From an uncultured Chloracidobacterium sp. (lineage in GTDB: Bacteria; Acidobacteriota; Blastocatellia; Chloracidobacteriales; Chloracidobacteriaceae): 48,123 nucleotides of DNA. The notes under the pieces were generated by a model, which saw only the letters and a program-made list of their open reading frames with translations, was not told the origin of the DNA and ran no database searches. Shown piece after piece: positions 8,369 through 17,551 of this stretch (position 1 is its first letter; each line of letters begins with the position of its first letter). The translations under genes were made by a program, and so were the position numbers. The stretch spans positions 1-48,123 of the forward strand of contig CALCKX010000020.1 of assembly GCA_937966115.1 (NCBI GenBank), given 5' to 3'.

Positions 8369-9232
8369 TCAAGGGGAGACAAGTTTTTCAAACTGATCAT
8401 CGAACGGGCGATTATTGAACGGCGCGTCCGGGAACAGACGAAGCCAGTCAGCCCGCAACTGGCGCGCTGGCGTTGGGGACGCCGACTGGCGCGCCAGAAG
8501 CAGAAACTCCCGGTTGCCTTCCGCGCCTAGAATCGGCGAAGCCATCAGTCGGCAGGGCGTCAAGCGCGCCCGCGCCGCCGCCGCCAAAACCCCGGCCACG
8601 GCCTTGGCGTGCAAGCTGGGGTCGCGCACGACTCCCCCCTTGCCGACTTCCGCGCGCCCGACCTCGAACTGCGGCTTGACAAGCAAGACGAGCGCCGCTT
8701 CCGGGCGCGCCAGCGGGCCGAGCGCTGGCAGGATGAGCGCCAGGGAGATGAACGACACGTCGGCCACGATGAGGTCGAATCGCTCGGCAAAGTCGGTCGG
8801 CGCGAGGTAGCGCGCATTGACGCCCTCGCGGGCGATGACGCGCGGATCACGGCGCAGCTTCCAGTCCAACTGATGGCGACCGACATCCAGCGCGTAAACC
8901 TGCCGCGCCCCATGCTGGAGCAGGCAATCCGTAAAGCCGCCGGTTGACGCGCCGACGTCGAGGCACAGGGCGCCGCGCGCCTCCAGGCCGAACTCGCGGA
9001 GCGCCGCCTCGAGCTTGAGACCGCCGCGGCCCACGTAGCGCGGCGTCTCGCCGCGCAGTCGCACCGTCGCCTTAGCCGGCACCGTCAGGCCTGGCTTCTC
9101 AGCCGGGCGGTCGTTAATCAGCACCTGCCCGGCCAGAATCAGCGCCTGCGCCTTCTGCCGCGACTCGGCGAGTCCGGCTTCCACCAGGTAACAATCCAAG
9201 CGCCGCTTGGGCGCGGGCATTTCAGCGGGCAT
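8369..9232 (-). CDS. tlyA: TlyA family rRNA 2'-O-methyltransferase
   Basis: 287 residues with two domains: an N-terminal S4 RNA-binding domain (about 8-70: RLDCYLVEAGLAESRQKAQ..GQVLINDRPAEK) and a FtsJ/RrmJ-like SAM methyltransferase (about 72-255). The methyltransferase has the SAM-binding CLDVGASTGGFTDCLL motif, IVADVSFISL, and the KPQFEVG segment that carries a catalytic Lys. TlyA proteins methylate ribose in rRNA and in some bacteria determine capreomycin sensitivity; they were once called haemolysin A. The start at 9232 has no obvious ribosome-binding site, and a second ATG four codons later is possible. It sits between the STAS gene and an exported protein gene. Confidence 0.93.
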   Translation of the reverse strand: MPAEMPAPKRRLDCYLVEAGLAESRQKAQALILAGQVLINDRPAEKPGLTVPAKATVRLRGETPRYVGRGGLKLEAALREFGLEARGALCLDVGASTGGFTDCLLQHGARQVYALDVGRHQLDWKLRRDPRVIAREGVNARYLAPTDFAERFDLIVADVSFISLALILPALGPLARPEAALVLLVKPQFEVGRAEVGKGGVVRDPSLHAKAVAGVLAAAARARLTPCRLMASPILGAEGNREFLLLARQSASPTPARQLRADWLRLFPDAPFNNRPFDDQFEKLVSP

Positions 9233-9306
9233 GGTTCAGGCTGGAACGAGGGCGAGAAACGGAAGCGCGCCCGGCCAAGGCCCGCCCTGACCGGATAGGC
9301 GCGCCA

Positions 9307-9924
9307 TTACGGGTTGAGCAGCGTGAACGACTCGAAAAATCGCTGAACATCATCCCGGTCAAGCTCGACTGGGAAGGTTGTGACAATCGCCAGTTGGTAG
9401 AGCCGCGGCGGGGCGAAGATGAAGTCCGCCCTTCCGAAAACGGCCTTGTCGCCGCGCCTCCCGCCGAAAAAGACGGCGCGCGCCGGATGCCCCTGCACGA
9501 TATAGCTATCTTCCTGCTCGATCGCTCCCTGATAGGGACGCAACAAGACGTTCCGCGCCGCGTCCATGACTTGGTCGGCTGTGGCGTCGCCCAACTCGGG
9601 GCGCGCGAACGTCCGCGCGGCGACTTGGCAGACCGTTTCATTCGCGGCCGCGCTTGTGAAGACGATGACCGTTCCGCTTGGGCTATCCTCGCGCTTGGGC
9701 TGCTCAAAGCCGCGCGGCAGCCGGACGCGAAAGCCGCCATCCGTCGAGACCAGCTCGAAGCCTGCGCGGGGCTTTTCCTCCGGGCGCTCCCGCTGCCGTC
9801 CGCTCTGCGCCGGCGTCGGAGCCAGGAACAGCAGTAGCCCCAGCCAGGCGAGCAGCCCCCGCCGCCAGGCTTTCGCGGGTCGCGGTCGCGCTGGGAAAAC
9901 GGATTTTCGCAGGTCGCTCGCCAT
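9307..9924 (-). CDS. Exported or membrane-anchored hypothetical protein
   Basis: 205 residues. A positively charged N-terminus and hydrophobic core (AWLGLLLFLAPTPAQ, about 25-40) form a signal peptide or anchor. The rest (GFRVRLPRGFEQPKRE..., SYIVQGHPARAVFFGGRRGD, DRDDVQRFFESFTLL) has the pattern of small exported proteins with a PsbP/DcrB-like fold, but that resemblance is only by eye. It starts 8 bases after the comEC stop, so it is probably translated from the same mRNA. Function unknown. Confidence 0.75.
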   Translation of the reverse strand: MASDLRKSVFPARPRPAKAWRRGLLAWLGLLLFLAPTPAQSGRQRERPEEKPRAGFELVSTDGGFRVRLPRGFEQPKREDSPSGTVIVFTSAAANETVCQVAARTFARPELGDATADQVMDAARNVLLRPYQGAIEQEDSYIVQGHPARAVFFGGRRGDKAVFGRADFIFAPPRLYQLAIVTTFPVELDRDDVQRFFESFTLLNP

Positions 9925-9932
9925 CGCTGTCT

Positions 9933-12695
9933 CTATGGCGCTCGCCGTGGCGCGTGACTGTAAACGCGCAGCGTCTCGCCATCGGTTTCAAAGGTTATCG
10001 CCCCATCGCGCCCGGTATGCCACTGCCCGGCTCGCGGAAGCAAGCTGGCATAGCGATTCACGACTTCCAAGTGAGGATGCCCGAACGGCGACTGGCGCGG
10101 CGCGCTGAAGACGACGTGGGCGGCGCCCGTCGCCCTGACGAAATCAGCGCCGCTCGAACTCCGGCTGCCATGGTGCGGCGCCTTGACGACATCGCAGCCG
10201 AGCGGCGCGCCAGACGCGACCAGAGACCGCTCGCTCCTGGCCTCGATGTCGCCAGCGAGCAAGAACGACCGCCGCCCGTAGTCGAGGCGCAGCGCCAGGG
10301 AATCGTCATTCGTTCCAGTCGGCGCCACCCCCGGCGGCGGCCACAGAAAGGTCAGCCTGACCGCGCCGATGCGCGCCTGTAATCCGGCCTGAACGACGCG
10401 GCGCGGAATGCCGCGGCGGTCCAGCGCCTGAGCGAGCCGCTGGAAGGTCGGGTCATCCGCCCGCGCCTGACCATGCCAGGCTTGCCCGATGCGGACGCAC
10501 TCAGCCAACGTCGCGAAACCGCCAACATGGTCGCTATCCGGGTGGGTAGCGATGATCGCGTTCAGCCGAGCGATGCCCCGCGCCCAAAGGCAGCGAGCGA
10601 CGACGCGCTCGCCAAGGTCGGGCGCGTCTTCGCGAAAGCCGTCTGGATACGGGCGGCTGTAATCGCTGCGCCCGCCGCTATCCACAAGCAGCGTTTCGCC
10701 GGTCGGGCATTCCAGCAGGATGCAGTCGCCCTGCCCGACATCGAGAAACGTCACGCGCAGCCAGCCGGGCGGCGGCGCGCGCCAGCCACGCGGCGGGGCG
10801 ACCGTCAGCCAGCCAAAGACGGCGCACAGCGCCGCGCCCAGCGCGACCGATAGCGGCCACCGCGGACTGCGCGATGGCCGGTCGAGCGGGCGCCAGTCGT
10901 GCAGCGCCGCGCCAAGCAGCCAGCAGCCGAGCGCAAAGCCGCCATAGACGGCGAGGAAGCCCCAGCCCTCCCAGTGGGGGACGCGCCAGTTCCCCCACCG
11001 GCTGCCCAGATCGGCCACCGCCGCCAAGCCTCCGACGCCGCCCGTGACCAGCCACTTGAACAGCGCGGCGGCCGGAGGAAACAAGCCCAGCGCGACGAAG
11101 TACCCTAGCGCGCACAGGAGCGTCGCCGCCATCAGGACTTCGGCGACCAGGGTCGCCGCGCCGCCGCTCAGCGCGATGCGGTTGAAATACGCTACGCTGA
11201 TGGGCAGAAGCGCGACCTGAACGCAGGCGCTGGCCAACAGCATGCCAAACGCCCACCGCAGCGCGGCTTGCGCATTCCAATCGCCATAGCCGAGCCGTTC
11301 CAGCCATCTGGCCCAGGACGATTTGTCCAAGCGGTATGTGATTGGCTCGCGGCGCATCCGCTCCTGAAACCGCGACTCGCGCCAGAACAGCGCCTCCGCG
11401 AAGCGCCGCGCGAGCGGCGGCGCGGCGGGCGGATAGGGCGTCGCGCGGGCCGGTCGCCATTCGCCAATGGCGCGCAGCCGGGCGTAAAGCGGCGCGGCCG
11501 CGCCCGCGAGCGCCAAGACGGCGCCAAAAGTGAGCTGAAAGCTCGGCGCGAAGATGTTCGACGGCTGCGTGACGAGCAAGACGCAGGCGCAAGCGCCCAG
11601 CGTGTTGAGCCAGTGGGGCGCCCGATAGAACGCGCGGGCGGACTGCCAAGCCGTGACGGCAATCGCGGCCCGCCAGACGGGCGGATCCAGCCCGACGAGC
11701 AGGGCGTAACACCAGACGACCGTCAGAACGGCGACTGCGGTTATCCCTCGGCGGCGCGTCACGAGCGCCAGCAGCCAGGCGACCAGGGCGCTCAGCAGCG
11801 CGAAGTGGGATCCGGAAATCACGAGCAGGTGAAAGGTGCCGCTGCGCCGGAATCGCTCGGCCCAGGCGGCGTCCAGGAAGCGATCGCTCCCCAGCGCGAT
11901 GCCGGCCAGCAAGCCGCTCGTCCGGGCGTCGAAGTCCTGTTGGAGCTGGCGGATAGCCCACAAGCGGAGCTTTCCCAGCCACGCGCCGCGCCTTGCCTCA
12001 GCCGCTTCCAGGCGGGTGATCCGCCAAGCTTGCCCTTGCGCATCATAGCCGCGCCAGTCGAGGTAGGCGGCGACATCCTGCCCGCCTGGATTGGCATAGC
12101 GTCCCTGACGGTCGAGCGTGACCGTCGCCGCGAGGCGGTTGCCCGGCGCGAGCGCCATCCGCTCCCAGGCCGCGACCTGTTCGGGCTGGAGCAAGGGGAG
12201 CGTCAATCGAACGCGCCCGCGCGCCGGCTCATCCGCCATCTGGTCGGCCCGGCGCATCGTCGCCACGTCCACGTCGAGCGCGACGCGCCCGACGGCTGGC
12301 TCGGGCCACGCCGCGAGCCGGCCGGTCAGGACCAGCGGCGTTTCCGGCGCGACGGCGCGCAGGCGAGCCCGAACGCGATCATCCGCCTCGCGCGCGCGCC
12401 GCTCGACGGAAGCCGCCCACGCCCCGCCCAGCGCCAGGCAAGCGGCCGCCAAGCGCAGCCCCAGGGCGGGATGGAAGGCGGCCCGCCGCCGCCGCGCGGC
12501 CCACAGGCTCCAGAGCGCGGCGTGGCACAGCCACCACAGCCAAGGCGACGCGGCCGGCAGGCAGGCCTCGGTCAGAATGCCGACGCTTAGCCAAAAAGAC
12601 GCCAGGAAGAGCGGCGCGCGGGCGAGCAGGCTTTGGCGCCCGGGCGGGAGGAAGCTGTTGCTTGACATTGTTACAAGCGTTCCCTTAGTTTCCAT
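9933..12695 (-). CDS. comEC: ComEC/Rec2 DNA-uptake channel
   Basis: Inner-membrane channel that carries single-stranded DNA into the cytoplasm during natural transformation. The 920-residue protein has a hydrophobic N-terminal part, the polytopic Competence domain (about 230-600; FHLLVISGSHFALLSALVAWLLAL is its signature region, here split by eye) and a C-terminal metallo-beta-lactamase-like domain. In that last domain DVGQGDC is at about 652, HPDSDH at 718-723 and APHHGSRSS near 840; these are the metal-ligand motifs of ComEC nucleases. Length and order are complete. The ATG at 12695 falls inside a palindrome; an ATG at 12668 (MSSNSF) is an alternative start. It is divergent from pilB. Confidence 0.95.
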   Translation of the reverse strand: METKGTLVTMSSNSFLPPGRQSLLARAPLFLASFWLSVGILTEACLPAASPWLWWLCHAALWSLWAARRRRAAFHPALGLRLAAACLALGGAWAASVERRAREADDRVRARLRAVAPETPLVLTGRLAAWPEPAVGRVALDVDVATMRRADQMADEPARGRVRLTLPLLQPEQVAAWERMALAPGNRLAATVTLDRQGRYANPGGQDVAAYLDWRGYDAQGQAWRITRLEAAEARRGAWLGKLRLWAIRQLQQDFDARTSGLLAGIALGSDRFLDAAWAERFRRSGTFHLLVISGSHFALLSALVAWLLALVTRRRGITAVAVLTVVWCYALLVGLDPPVWRAAIAVTAWQSARAFYRAPHWLNTLGACACVLLVTQPSNIFAPSFQLTFGAVLALAGAAAPLYARLRAIGEWRPARATPYPPAAPPLARRFAEALFWRESRFQERMRREPITYRLDKSSWARWLERLGYGDWNAQAALRWAFGMLLASACVQVALLPISVAYFNRIALSGGAATLVAEVLMAATLLCALGYFVALGLFPPAAALFKWLVTGGVGGLAAVADLGSRWGNWRVPHWEGWGFLAVYGGFALGCWLLGAALHDWRPLDRPSRSPRWPLSVALGAALCAVFGWLTVAPPRGWRAPPPGWLRVTFLDVGQGDCILLECPTGETLLVDSGGRSDYSRPYPDGFREDAPDLGERVVARCLWARGIARLNAIIATHPDSDHVGGFATLAECVRIGQAWHGQARADDPTFQRLAQALDRRGIPRRVVQAGLQARIGAVRLTFLWPPPGVAPTGTNDDSLALRLDYGRRSFLLAGDIEARSERSLVASGAPLGCDVVKAPHHGSRSSSGADFVRATGAAHVVFSAPRQSPFGHPHLEVVNRYASLLPRAGQWHTGRDGAITFETDGETLRVYSHAPRRAP

Positions 12696-12709
12696 TCCGA
12701 ATTTCGGAA
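12695..12709. promoter_or_regulatory. 15-bp palindrome between comEC and pilB
   Basis: TTCCGAA-T-TTCGGAA is a perfect 7-1-7 inverted repeat in the 104-base gap between the divergent comEC and pilB start codons. Its position suggests an operator that could act on either or both genes. I do not recognise the cognate regulator. If comEC starts at 12695, the site overlaps its start codon, which favours the internal start at 12668. Confidence 0.5.
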
Positions 12710-12799
12710 AATCTAATCCAGGCGGTTACAGCATCGGGACGCTCCCGCGCGCTTCATGACTTTCGGTCGCTTCGACCATTGACTCCAGGGTATTCGCAC

Positions 12800-14647
12800 A
12801 TGTCAGCAAAGCTTGGCGAGGTCCTTCTCAAAGAGGGTCTGATCACGCCCCAGCAGTTGAAGGAAGCGTTGGACTACCAACGGGCAAATGGCGGTCGCCT
12901 TGGCTCTATACTTGTCACGCTGGGCATGGTGCAGGACGAGGCCATCACCTCGGTTCTCAGCCGCCAATATGGCGTTCCGGCTGTCAACCTTGATCTGTTC
13001 GACGTTGACCCCAATGCCATTCGTCTGCTCCCCGAAGAAACCGCCCGCAAATATATGGTGATGCCGCTCGCGCGAAATGGCTCGACCATGACGCTGGCGA
13101 TGGTGGATCCGGCCAATGTCTTCGCGGTGGACGACATCAAGTTCATGACCGGTCTCACCATCGAGCAGGTCGTCGTTTCGGAGCTGTCGCTGGAGCGCGC
13201 CCTCGCCCGGTATTACGCTCCTGAGAAAGGGCTAGTCCTGGCCGAAAAGATGAGCGAGTTCTCGGCTGGGCTCAATGACCAATTCAACCTCGGCAACCTC
13301 GGCGGACTCGCCGCCGCGCCCGCCTCGGCCCCCGTCAACCTCGACGAGGCGATGAACGAAATCAACGAGGCGTTAGGCGAAGGCGATCTCGAAGTCAGCG
13401 AAGCGCCGACGGAAGACGTGCTCGACCTGAGCGCATCGTCCGCCGACGAGGCGCCGGTCGTCAAGCTGGTCAACATGATTTTGGTCAGCTCGCTGGAGTA
13501 TGGCGCAAGCGACATTCACATCGAGCCGTACGAGAAGGAATTTCGCGTCCGCTTCCGGGTTGACGGGCTGCTCCGGGAAGTGATGCGCCCGCCGATGAAG
13601 ATGCGGGCCGGATTGACCTCGCGCATCAAGATCATGGCCAAGCTGGACATTGCCGAGACGCGCCTCCCGCAAGACGGGCGCATCAAGATCAAGCTCAAGC
13701 GCGACGCCGGCGTGCGCGACCTCGACTTTCGCGTCTCGACGCTCCCGACGCTGTGGGGCGAGAAAATCGTGCTTCGGCTGCTCGACAAAGAGAAGCTGAT
13801 GCTAGACATGACCAAGCTGGGCTTTGAGCCGGAAAGCCTCGAGAAATTCAAGCGCCAAATCGCCAAGCCCTACGGCATGGTGCTGGTTACGGGACCAACC
13901 GGGTCGGGCAAGACCAATACGCTTTACTCAGCGCTTTCGAGTCTCAACACGCCGGACACCAACATCATGACGGCGGAGGACCCGGTTGAATTCAACCTGA
14001 CCGGCATCAATCAGGTCCAGATGAAGGAGCAAATCGGGCTGAACTTCGCAGCCGCGCTCCGGTCATTCCTGCGCCAGGACCCAAACATCGTTCTGGTCGG
14101 CGAGATTCGCGACTTCGAAACCGCCGAAATCGCGGTCAAGGCCTCGCTCACGGGTCACTTGGTGCTCTCGACGCTCCATACCAACGACGCCCCATCCACG
14201 GTGAGCCGGCTGATGAACATGGGCATCGAGCCGTTTTTGGTGGCCACGTCGGTCAACCTCATCCAGGCGCAGCGCCTCATCCGCCGCATCTGCACCGAGT
14301 GCAAGGCGCCGGCCAAGACTCAGCCCCCGGCGCAAACGCTGATCGAGCTCGGCTTTACGCCGGAGGAAGCCGCCAAGACCACGATTTACGAAGGCACCGG
14401 GAAGACCAAGGACGGGCGGGAATGCCCGAAATGCAAAGGCTCAGGTTATAAGGGGCGCGTCGGTCTCTACGAAGTCATGGAAATGAACGACGAGCTGCGG
14501 GAGCTGATTCTCATCGGGGCTTCGGCGCTGGAGCTGCGCAAAAAAGCCATCGAGCACGGCATGCTCACGCTGCGGCGCAGCGGGCTGCGAAAAATCATGG
14601 AAGGCATCACGACTATTGAGGAAGTGGTGCGCGAAACCGTTCTGTAA
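12800..14647 (+). CDS. pilB: Type IV pilus assembly ATPase PilB
   Basis: Cytoplasmic hexameric ATPase that powers pilus extension. From the ATG at 12800 (CAGGG 9 bases upstream; the longer frame begins at a TTG) the protein has 615 residues. It has an N-terminal GspE/MshEN domain (LGEVLLKEGLITPQQLKEAL), a Glu/Ala-rich linker, then the ATPase: Walker A GPTGSGKTN near residue 365, Asp box, Walker B NIVLVGEIRD and His box GHLVLSTLHTN. Two CxxC pairs (CTEC, CPKC) form the zinc-binding tetracysteine found in extension ATPases but not in PilT. It heads a pilB-pilT-pilC run and is divergent from comEC. Confidence 0.96.
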   Translation: MSAKLGEVLLKEGLITPQQLKEALDYQRANGGRLGSILVTLGMVQDEAITSVLSRQYGVPAVNLDLFDVDPNAIRLLPEETARKYMVMPLARNGSTMTLAMVDPANVFAVDDIKFMTGLTIEQVVVSELSLERALARYYAPEKGLVLAEKMSEFSAGLNDQFNLGNLGGLAAAPASAPVNLDEAMNEINEALGEGDLEVSEAPTEDVLDLSASSADEAPVVKLVNMILVSSLEYGASDIHIEPYEKEFRVRFRVDGLLREVMRPPMKMRAGLTSRIKIMAKLDIAETRLPQDGRIKIKLKRDAGVRDLDFRVSTLPTLWGEKIVLRLLDKEKLMLDMTKLGFEPESLEKFKRQIAKPYGMVLVTGPTGSGKTNTLYSALSSLNTPDTNIMTAEDPVEFNLTGINQVQMKEQIGLNFAAALRSFLRQDPNIVLVGEIRDFETAEIAVKASLTGHLVLSTLHTNDAPSTVSRLMNMGIEPFLVATSVNLIQAQRLIRRICTECKAPAKTQPPAQTLIELGFTPEEAAKTTIYEGTGKTKDGRECPKCKGSGYKGRVGLYEVMEMNDELRELILIGASALELRKKAIEHGMLTLRRSGLRKIMEGITTIEEVVRETVL

Positions 14648-14779
14648 CCGACACTCGGCCGCCGCGCGCGCTGTCAGCGCCGCGCTCGAAGGCAGGATCA
14701 CTAAAGCAGCCGGCGCGTCTCGCTGAGGAAGCCTCGGGATTGAGGCCCGCTGTTGGCGCTACCCACGGAGGCACACGTC

Positions 14780-15955
14780 ATGTCATCGAACTTCATTCTG
14801 AGCGACCTGCTTCGCAAGATGATTGAGCTGGGCGGCTCGGATCTCCACATTACCACCAACTCGCCGCCGCAGGTTCGAGTCCACGGGCATCTCCGCCCGC
14901 TCGATTACCCGGAGATGACGCCGGCTGACACCAAGCAGCTCGCCTATTCCGTGCTGACCGACGCGCAGAAGCACCGCTTCGAGGAAACGCTCGAGCTGGA
15001 TTTCTCCTTCGGCATCAAGGGCATGTCGCGCTTCCGAGCCAACTTGTTCAATCAGCGCGGCGCGGTGGCGGCGGTTTTTCGGGGCATCCCCTACGAAATT
15101 CGCACCTTCGAGGACCTTGGCTTGCCGCCGGTCGTCAGGAAGCTGTGCGAAAAGCCGCGCGGCCTGATTCTGGTCACGGGGCCGACCGGCTCCGGGAAGA
15201 GCACGACGCTCGCCTCGATGATCAACAAAATCAACGAGGACCGGCACGAGCACATCATCACGATTGAAGACCCGATTGAGTTTCTGCACCCGCACAAGAA
15301 CTGTCTTGTCAACCAGCGCGAGGTTCACGCCGATACCCATAGCTTCAGCAACTCGCTGCGCGCCGCGCTGCGTCAGGACCCGGACGTGGTGCTGATTGGC
15401 GAGATGCGCGACCTCGAAACCGTCGAGACCGCCCTGCGCATTGCCGAAACGGGTCACTTGACCTTTGGCACGCTGCACACCAACTCCGCCTACTCCACGA
15501 TCAACCGTATCATTGACATCTTCCCGGCCCACCAGCAGTCGCAAATCCGAACCCAGCTCAGCCTGGTGCTCGAAGGCGTGCTGTGTCAGTCGCTCTTGCC
15601 CAAGGCCAACGGGCAGGGGCGGTGCATGGCGCTTGAAATCCTCGTTCCGAACTCGGCTATCCGCAACCTGATCCGCGAGGATAAAATCCACCAGATTTAC
15701 GGGATGATGCAGACCGGTCAGGATAAGTTCGGGATGCAGACGTTCAATCAGTCGCTACTCAGCCTGTACCTCAGCCGTCAGATTTCACTCGACGTCGCGA
15801 TGGCGCGCTCGCACAACCCGGACGAGCTACAAGACTTGATCAACCGCGCCGGCGGCGGCATCGGCGGCGGGCCCGGCATGCCGCCGCCGGGCGGGCGTCC
15901 GTTGCCGCCGGGCGGCCCGGCCCGGCCCGGCATGCCGCCGCCGGTTCGACGCTAG
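14780..15955 (+). CDS. pilT: Pilus retraction ATPase PilT with a Gly/Pro tail
   Basis: Motor ATPase for pilus retraction and twitching, also needed to pull in DNA during transformation. The ATG at 14780 has CGGAGG 8 bases upstream; the 391-residue product matches PilT from MIELGGSDLHIT onward. Walker A is GPTGSGKSTT (about 134-143), Walker B VVLIGEMRD, His box GHLTFGTLHTN, and the retraction-specific AIRNLIRE helix is present near residue 293. The last ~34 residues are unusual: a Gly/Pro-rich tail with two GPGMPPP-like repeats, absent from ordinary PilT. No tetracysteine motif, which fits PilT rather than PilB. Confidence 0.95.
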   Translation: MSSNFILSDLLRKMIELGGSDLHITTNSPPQVRVHGHLRPLDYPEMTPADTKQLAYSVLTDAQKHRFEETLELDFSFGIKGMSRFRANLFNQRGAVAAVFRGIPYEIRTFEDLGLPPVVRKLCEKPRGLILVTGPTGSGKSTTLASMINKINEDRHEHIITIEDPIEFLHPHKNCLVNQREVHADTHSFSNSLRAALRQDPDVVLIGEMRDLETVETALRIAETGHLTFGTLHTNSAYSTINRIIDIFPAHQQSQIRTQLSLVLEGVLCQSLLPKANGQGRCMALEILVPNSAIRNLIREDKIHQIYGMMQTGQDKFGMQTFNQSLLSLYLSRQISLDVAMARSHNPDELQDLINRAGGGIGGGPGMPPPGGRPLPPGGPARPGMPPPVRR

Positions 15956-16260
15956 CGGGGCGCGCCTCGCTAGCCAGGCCATTGGACTAACGACACAAAG
16001 TCATGGAGTTTCCGCTTCGCGACTTGCGCATCTCGCCGGTATCGCTGACAATGCCAAGCACGCACCGAACAATACACTGCGAATCAGGGGAAATGGCTGC
16101 CGACCGCGCCGGGGCTTGGATGTCGCCGCAGGCTTGCTGGCCCAGCCGCGACGCGAGTTGGCTGGAAATGATTCTTCGCTAAGGGGCGCAGTCAAGCGGC
16201 TGCTCGGTCAGCCTCCTGTCAAGCAGTCGCGGACGCATTGGCGCAAGGAGTGTTCTGGTT
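15956..16260. other. Gene-free spacer between pilT and pilC
   Basis: 305 bases without a convincing gene. Frames on the minus strand look like shadows. No promoter, hairpin with T-run or repeat stands out. Only the AAGGAG ribosome-binding site of pilC at its right end is recognisable. The gap is long for an operon, so pilC may have its own promoter. Confidence 0.6.
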
Positions 16261-17484
16261 ATGCCGACGTATGTTTTCGTAGGACGCAATCAACTCAACC
16301 AGCAAGTGCGCGGCGAGCGAGCGGCCGCGAGCCGCGAGCAGCTTGAAGCCCTGCTTCGCCGCGAGCAGGTCACGGTCGTCAGCGTTCAGGAAAAAAGCCG
16401 CGACATCGCTCTCCCGAAGCTGGTTGGCGGGAGCGTCTCGTCAAAGGAGCTTGCGATTTTTACCCGCCAGTTCTCCGTCATGATCGACGCTGGCTTGCCG
16501 CTGGTGCAATGCCTCGAAATTTTGGCGACCCAGCAAGAGAAAAACAAGTACTTCAGGCAAGTGCTGACGCAGGTGCGGACGGATGTCGAAACCGGCGCCA
16601 CCCTTTCGGAGTCCATGGCCAAGCACCCGAAGGTGTTTGACAACCTGTACACGAACATGGTGGCGGCGGGCGAAACAGGCGGTATCCTTGACACGATTTT
16701 GCAGCGCCTGGCGACCTTCATCGAAAAAATCGTCAAGCTCCGCTCCGATGTGATTTCCGCCCTCATTTACCCGTCGGCCGTGATCGTGCTCGCCGTGGTC
16801 GTGATCGCTGTCATCATGGTGGTCGTGATCCCGGCGTTCCGAAACATCTTTGAAGGTCTGCTCGGGCCGGGCGAGCGGCTGCCCTTGCCGACGGAAATCG
16901 TCATCGCCATTAGCTCGTTTATGGCGAGCTACTGGTGGCTGCTGCTCGGCGCCATTGCGGGGATAGCCGCAGTCATTCGCGCCTACTACAAGACGCCCGG
17001 CGGACGCTTTCAGATTGACCGGCTGATGCTCAAGATCCCCGTCATCGGGGACATTCTGCTGAAGATTGCCGTGGCGCGCTTCTCGCGGACGCTGGCCACG
17101 CTGCTGTCAAGCGGCGTGCCGATTCTCGAATCGCTCGACATCACGGCGCGCACGGCCGGCAACGTCATCGTCAGCAACGCCATCAACCGCGTGCGCGATT
17201 CGATTGAGCAGGGGCAAACCATCGTCGAGCCGCTCAAGGCCAGCGGCGTTTTCCCCTCGATGGTTTGTCAAATGATCGGCGTCGGCGAGCAAACCGGCGC
17301 GCTCGACGCGATGCTGTCCAAGATTGCGGACTTCTACGAACTCGAGGTTGACGCGGCGATTGCCAACCTGCTAACCCTGATTGAGCCGATCATGATTGGC
17401 TTTTTGGGCGTCACCATCGGGGGCATCGTCATCGCGATGTATCTCCCGCTGTTCGCGCTGGTCGGCAAGCTGGCGGGACGCTAA
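16261..17484 (+). CDS. pilC: Type IV pilus inner-membrane platform protein PilC
   Basis: Inner-membrane protein that couples the PilB/PilT motors to pilin. 407 residues, the usual size, with two T2SSF domains (about 65-190 and 270-392). The first has FTRQFSVMIDAGLPLVQCLEIL and the second FSRTLATLLSSGVPILESLDIT. Three membrane segments follow the family pattern (about 170-195, 220-240 and 375-398). AAGGAG lies about 10 bases before the ATG. With pilB and pilT it forms the motor part of the pilus; no pilin, PilD, PilM-Q or regulator genes are in the window. Confidence 0.96.
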   Translation: MPTYVFVGRNQLNQQVRGERAAASREQLEALLRREQVTVVSVQEKSRDIALPKLVGGSVSSKELAIFTRQFSVMIDAGLPLVQCLEILATQQEKNKYFRQVLTQVRTDVETGATLSESMAKHPKVFDNLYTNMVAAGETGGILDTILQRLATFIEKIVKLRSDVISALIYPSAVIVLAVVVIAVIMVVVIPAFRNIFEGLLGPGERLPLPTEIVIAISSFMASYWWLLLGAIAGIAAVIRAYYKTPGGRFQIDRLMLKIPVIGDILLKIAVARFSRTLATLLSSGVPILESLDITARTAGNVIVSNAINRVRDSIEQGQTIVEPLKASGVFPSMVCQMIGVGEQTGALDAMLSKIADFYELEVDAAIANLLTLIEPIMIGFLGVTIGGIVIAMYLPLFALVGKLAGR

Positions 17485-17496
17485 GAAACGCTTGAA

Positions 17497-17534
17497 GCGC
17501 GTCCTTCCCGGCGCTTCGCTCGGAAAGGACGCGC
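17497..17534. terminator. Hairpin between convergent pilC and secreted-protein gene
   Basis: A 14-base stem with one mismatch (17497-17510 with 17521-17534, arm GCGCGTCCTTCCCG) closes a 10-base loop between the stop of pilC and the stop of the minus-strand gene at 17552. There is no strong T-run on either side, but the position fits a shared terminator for both strands. Confidence 0.6.
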
Positions 17535-17551
17535 TCAACTCCCTTGGGGGC

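Noticed and set aside
11268-12590. 440-codon plus-strand frame opposite comEC
   Set aside because: It mirrors the codons of comEC, and its composition (Arg, Gly, Ala, Gln) is that of a shadow. The real gene has unmistakable motifs.
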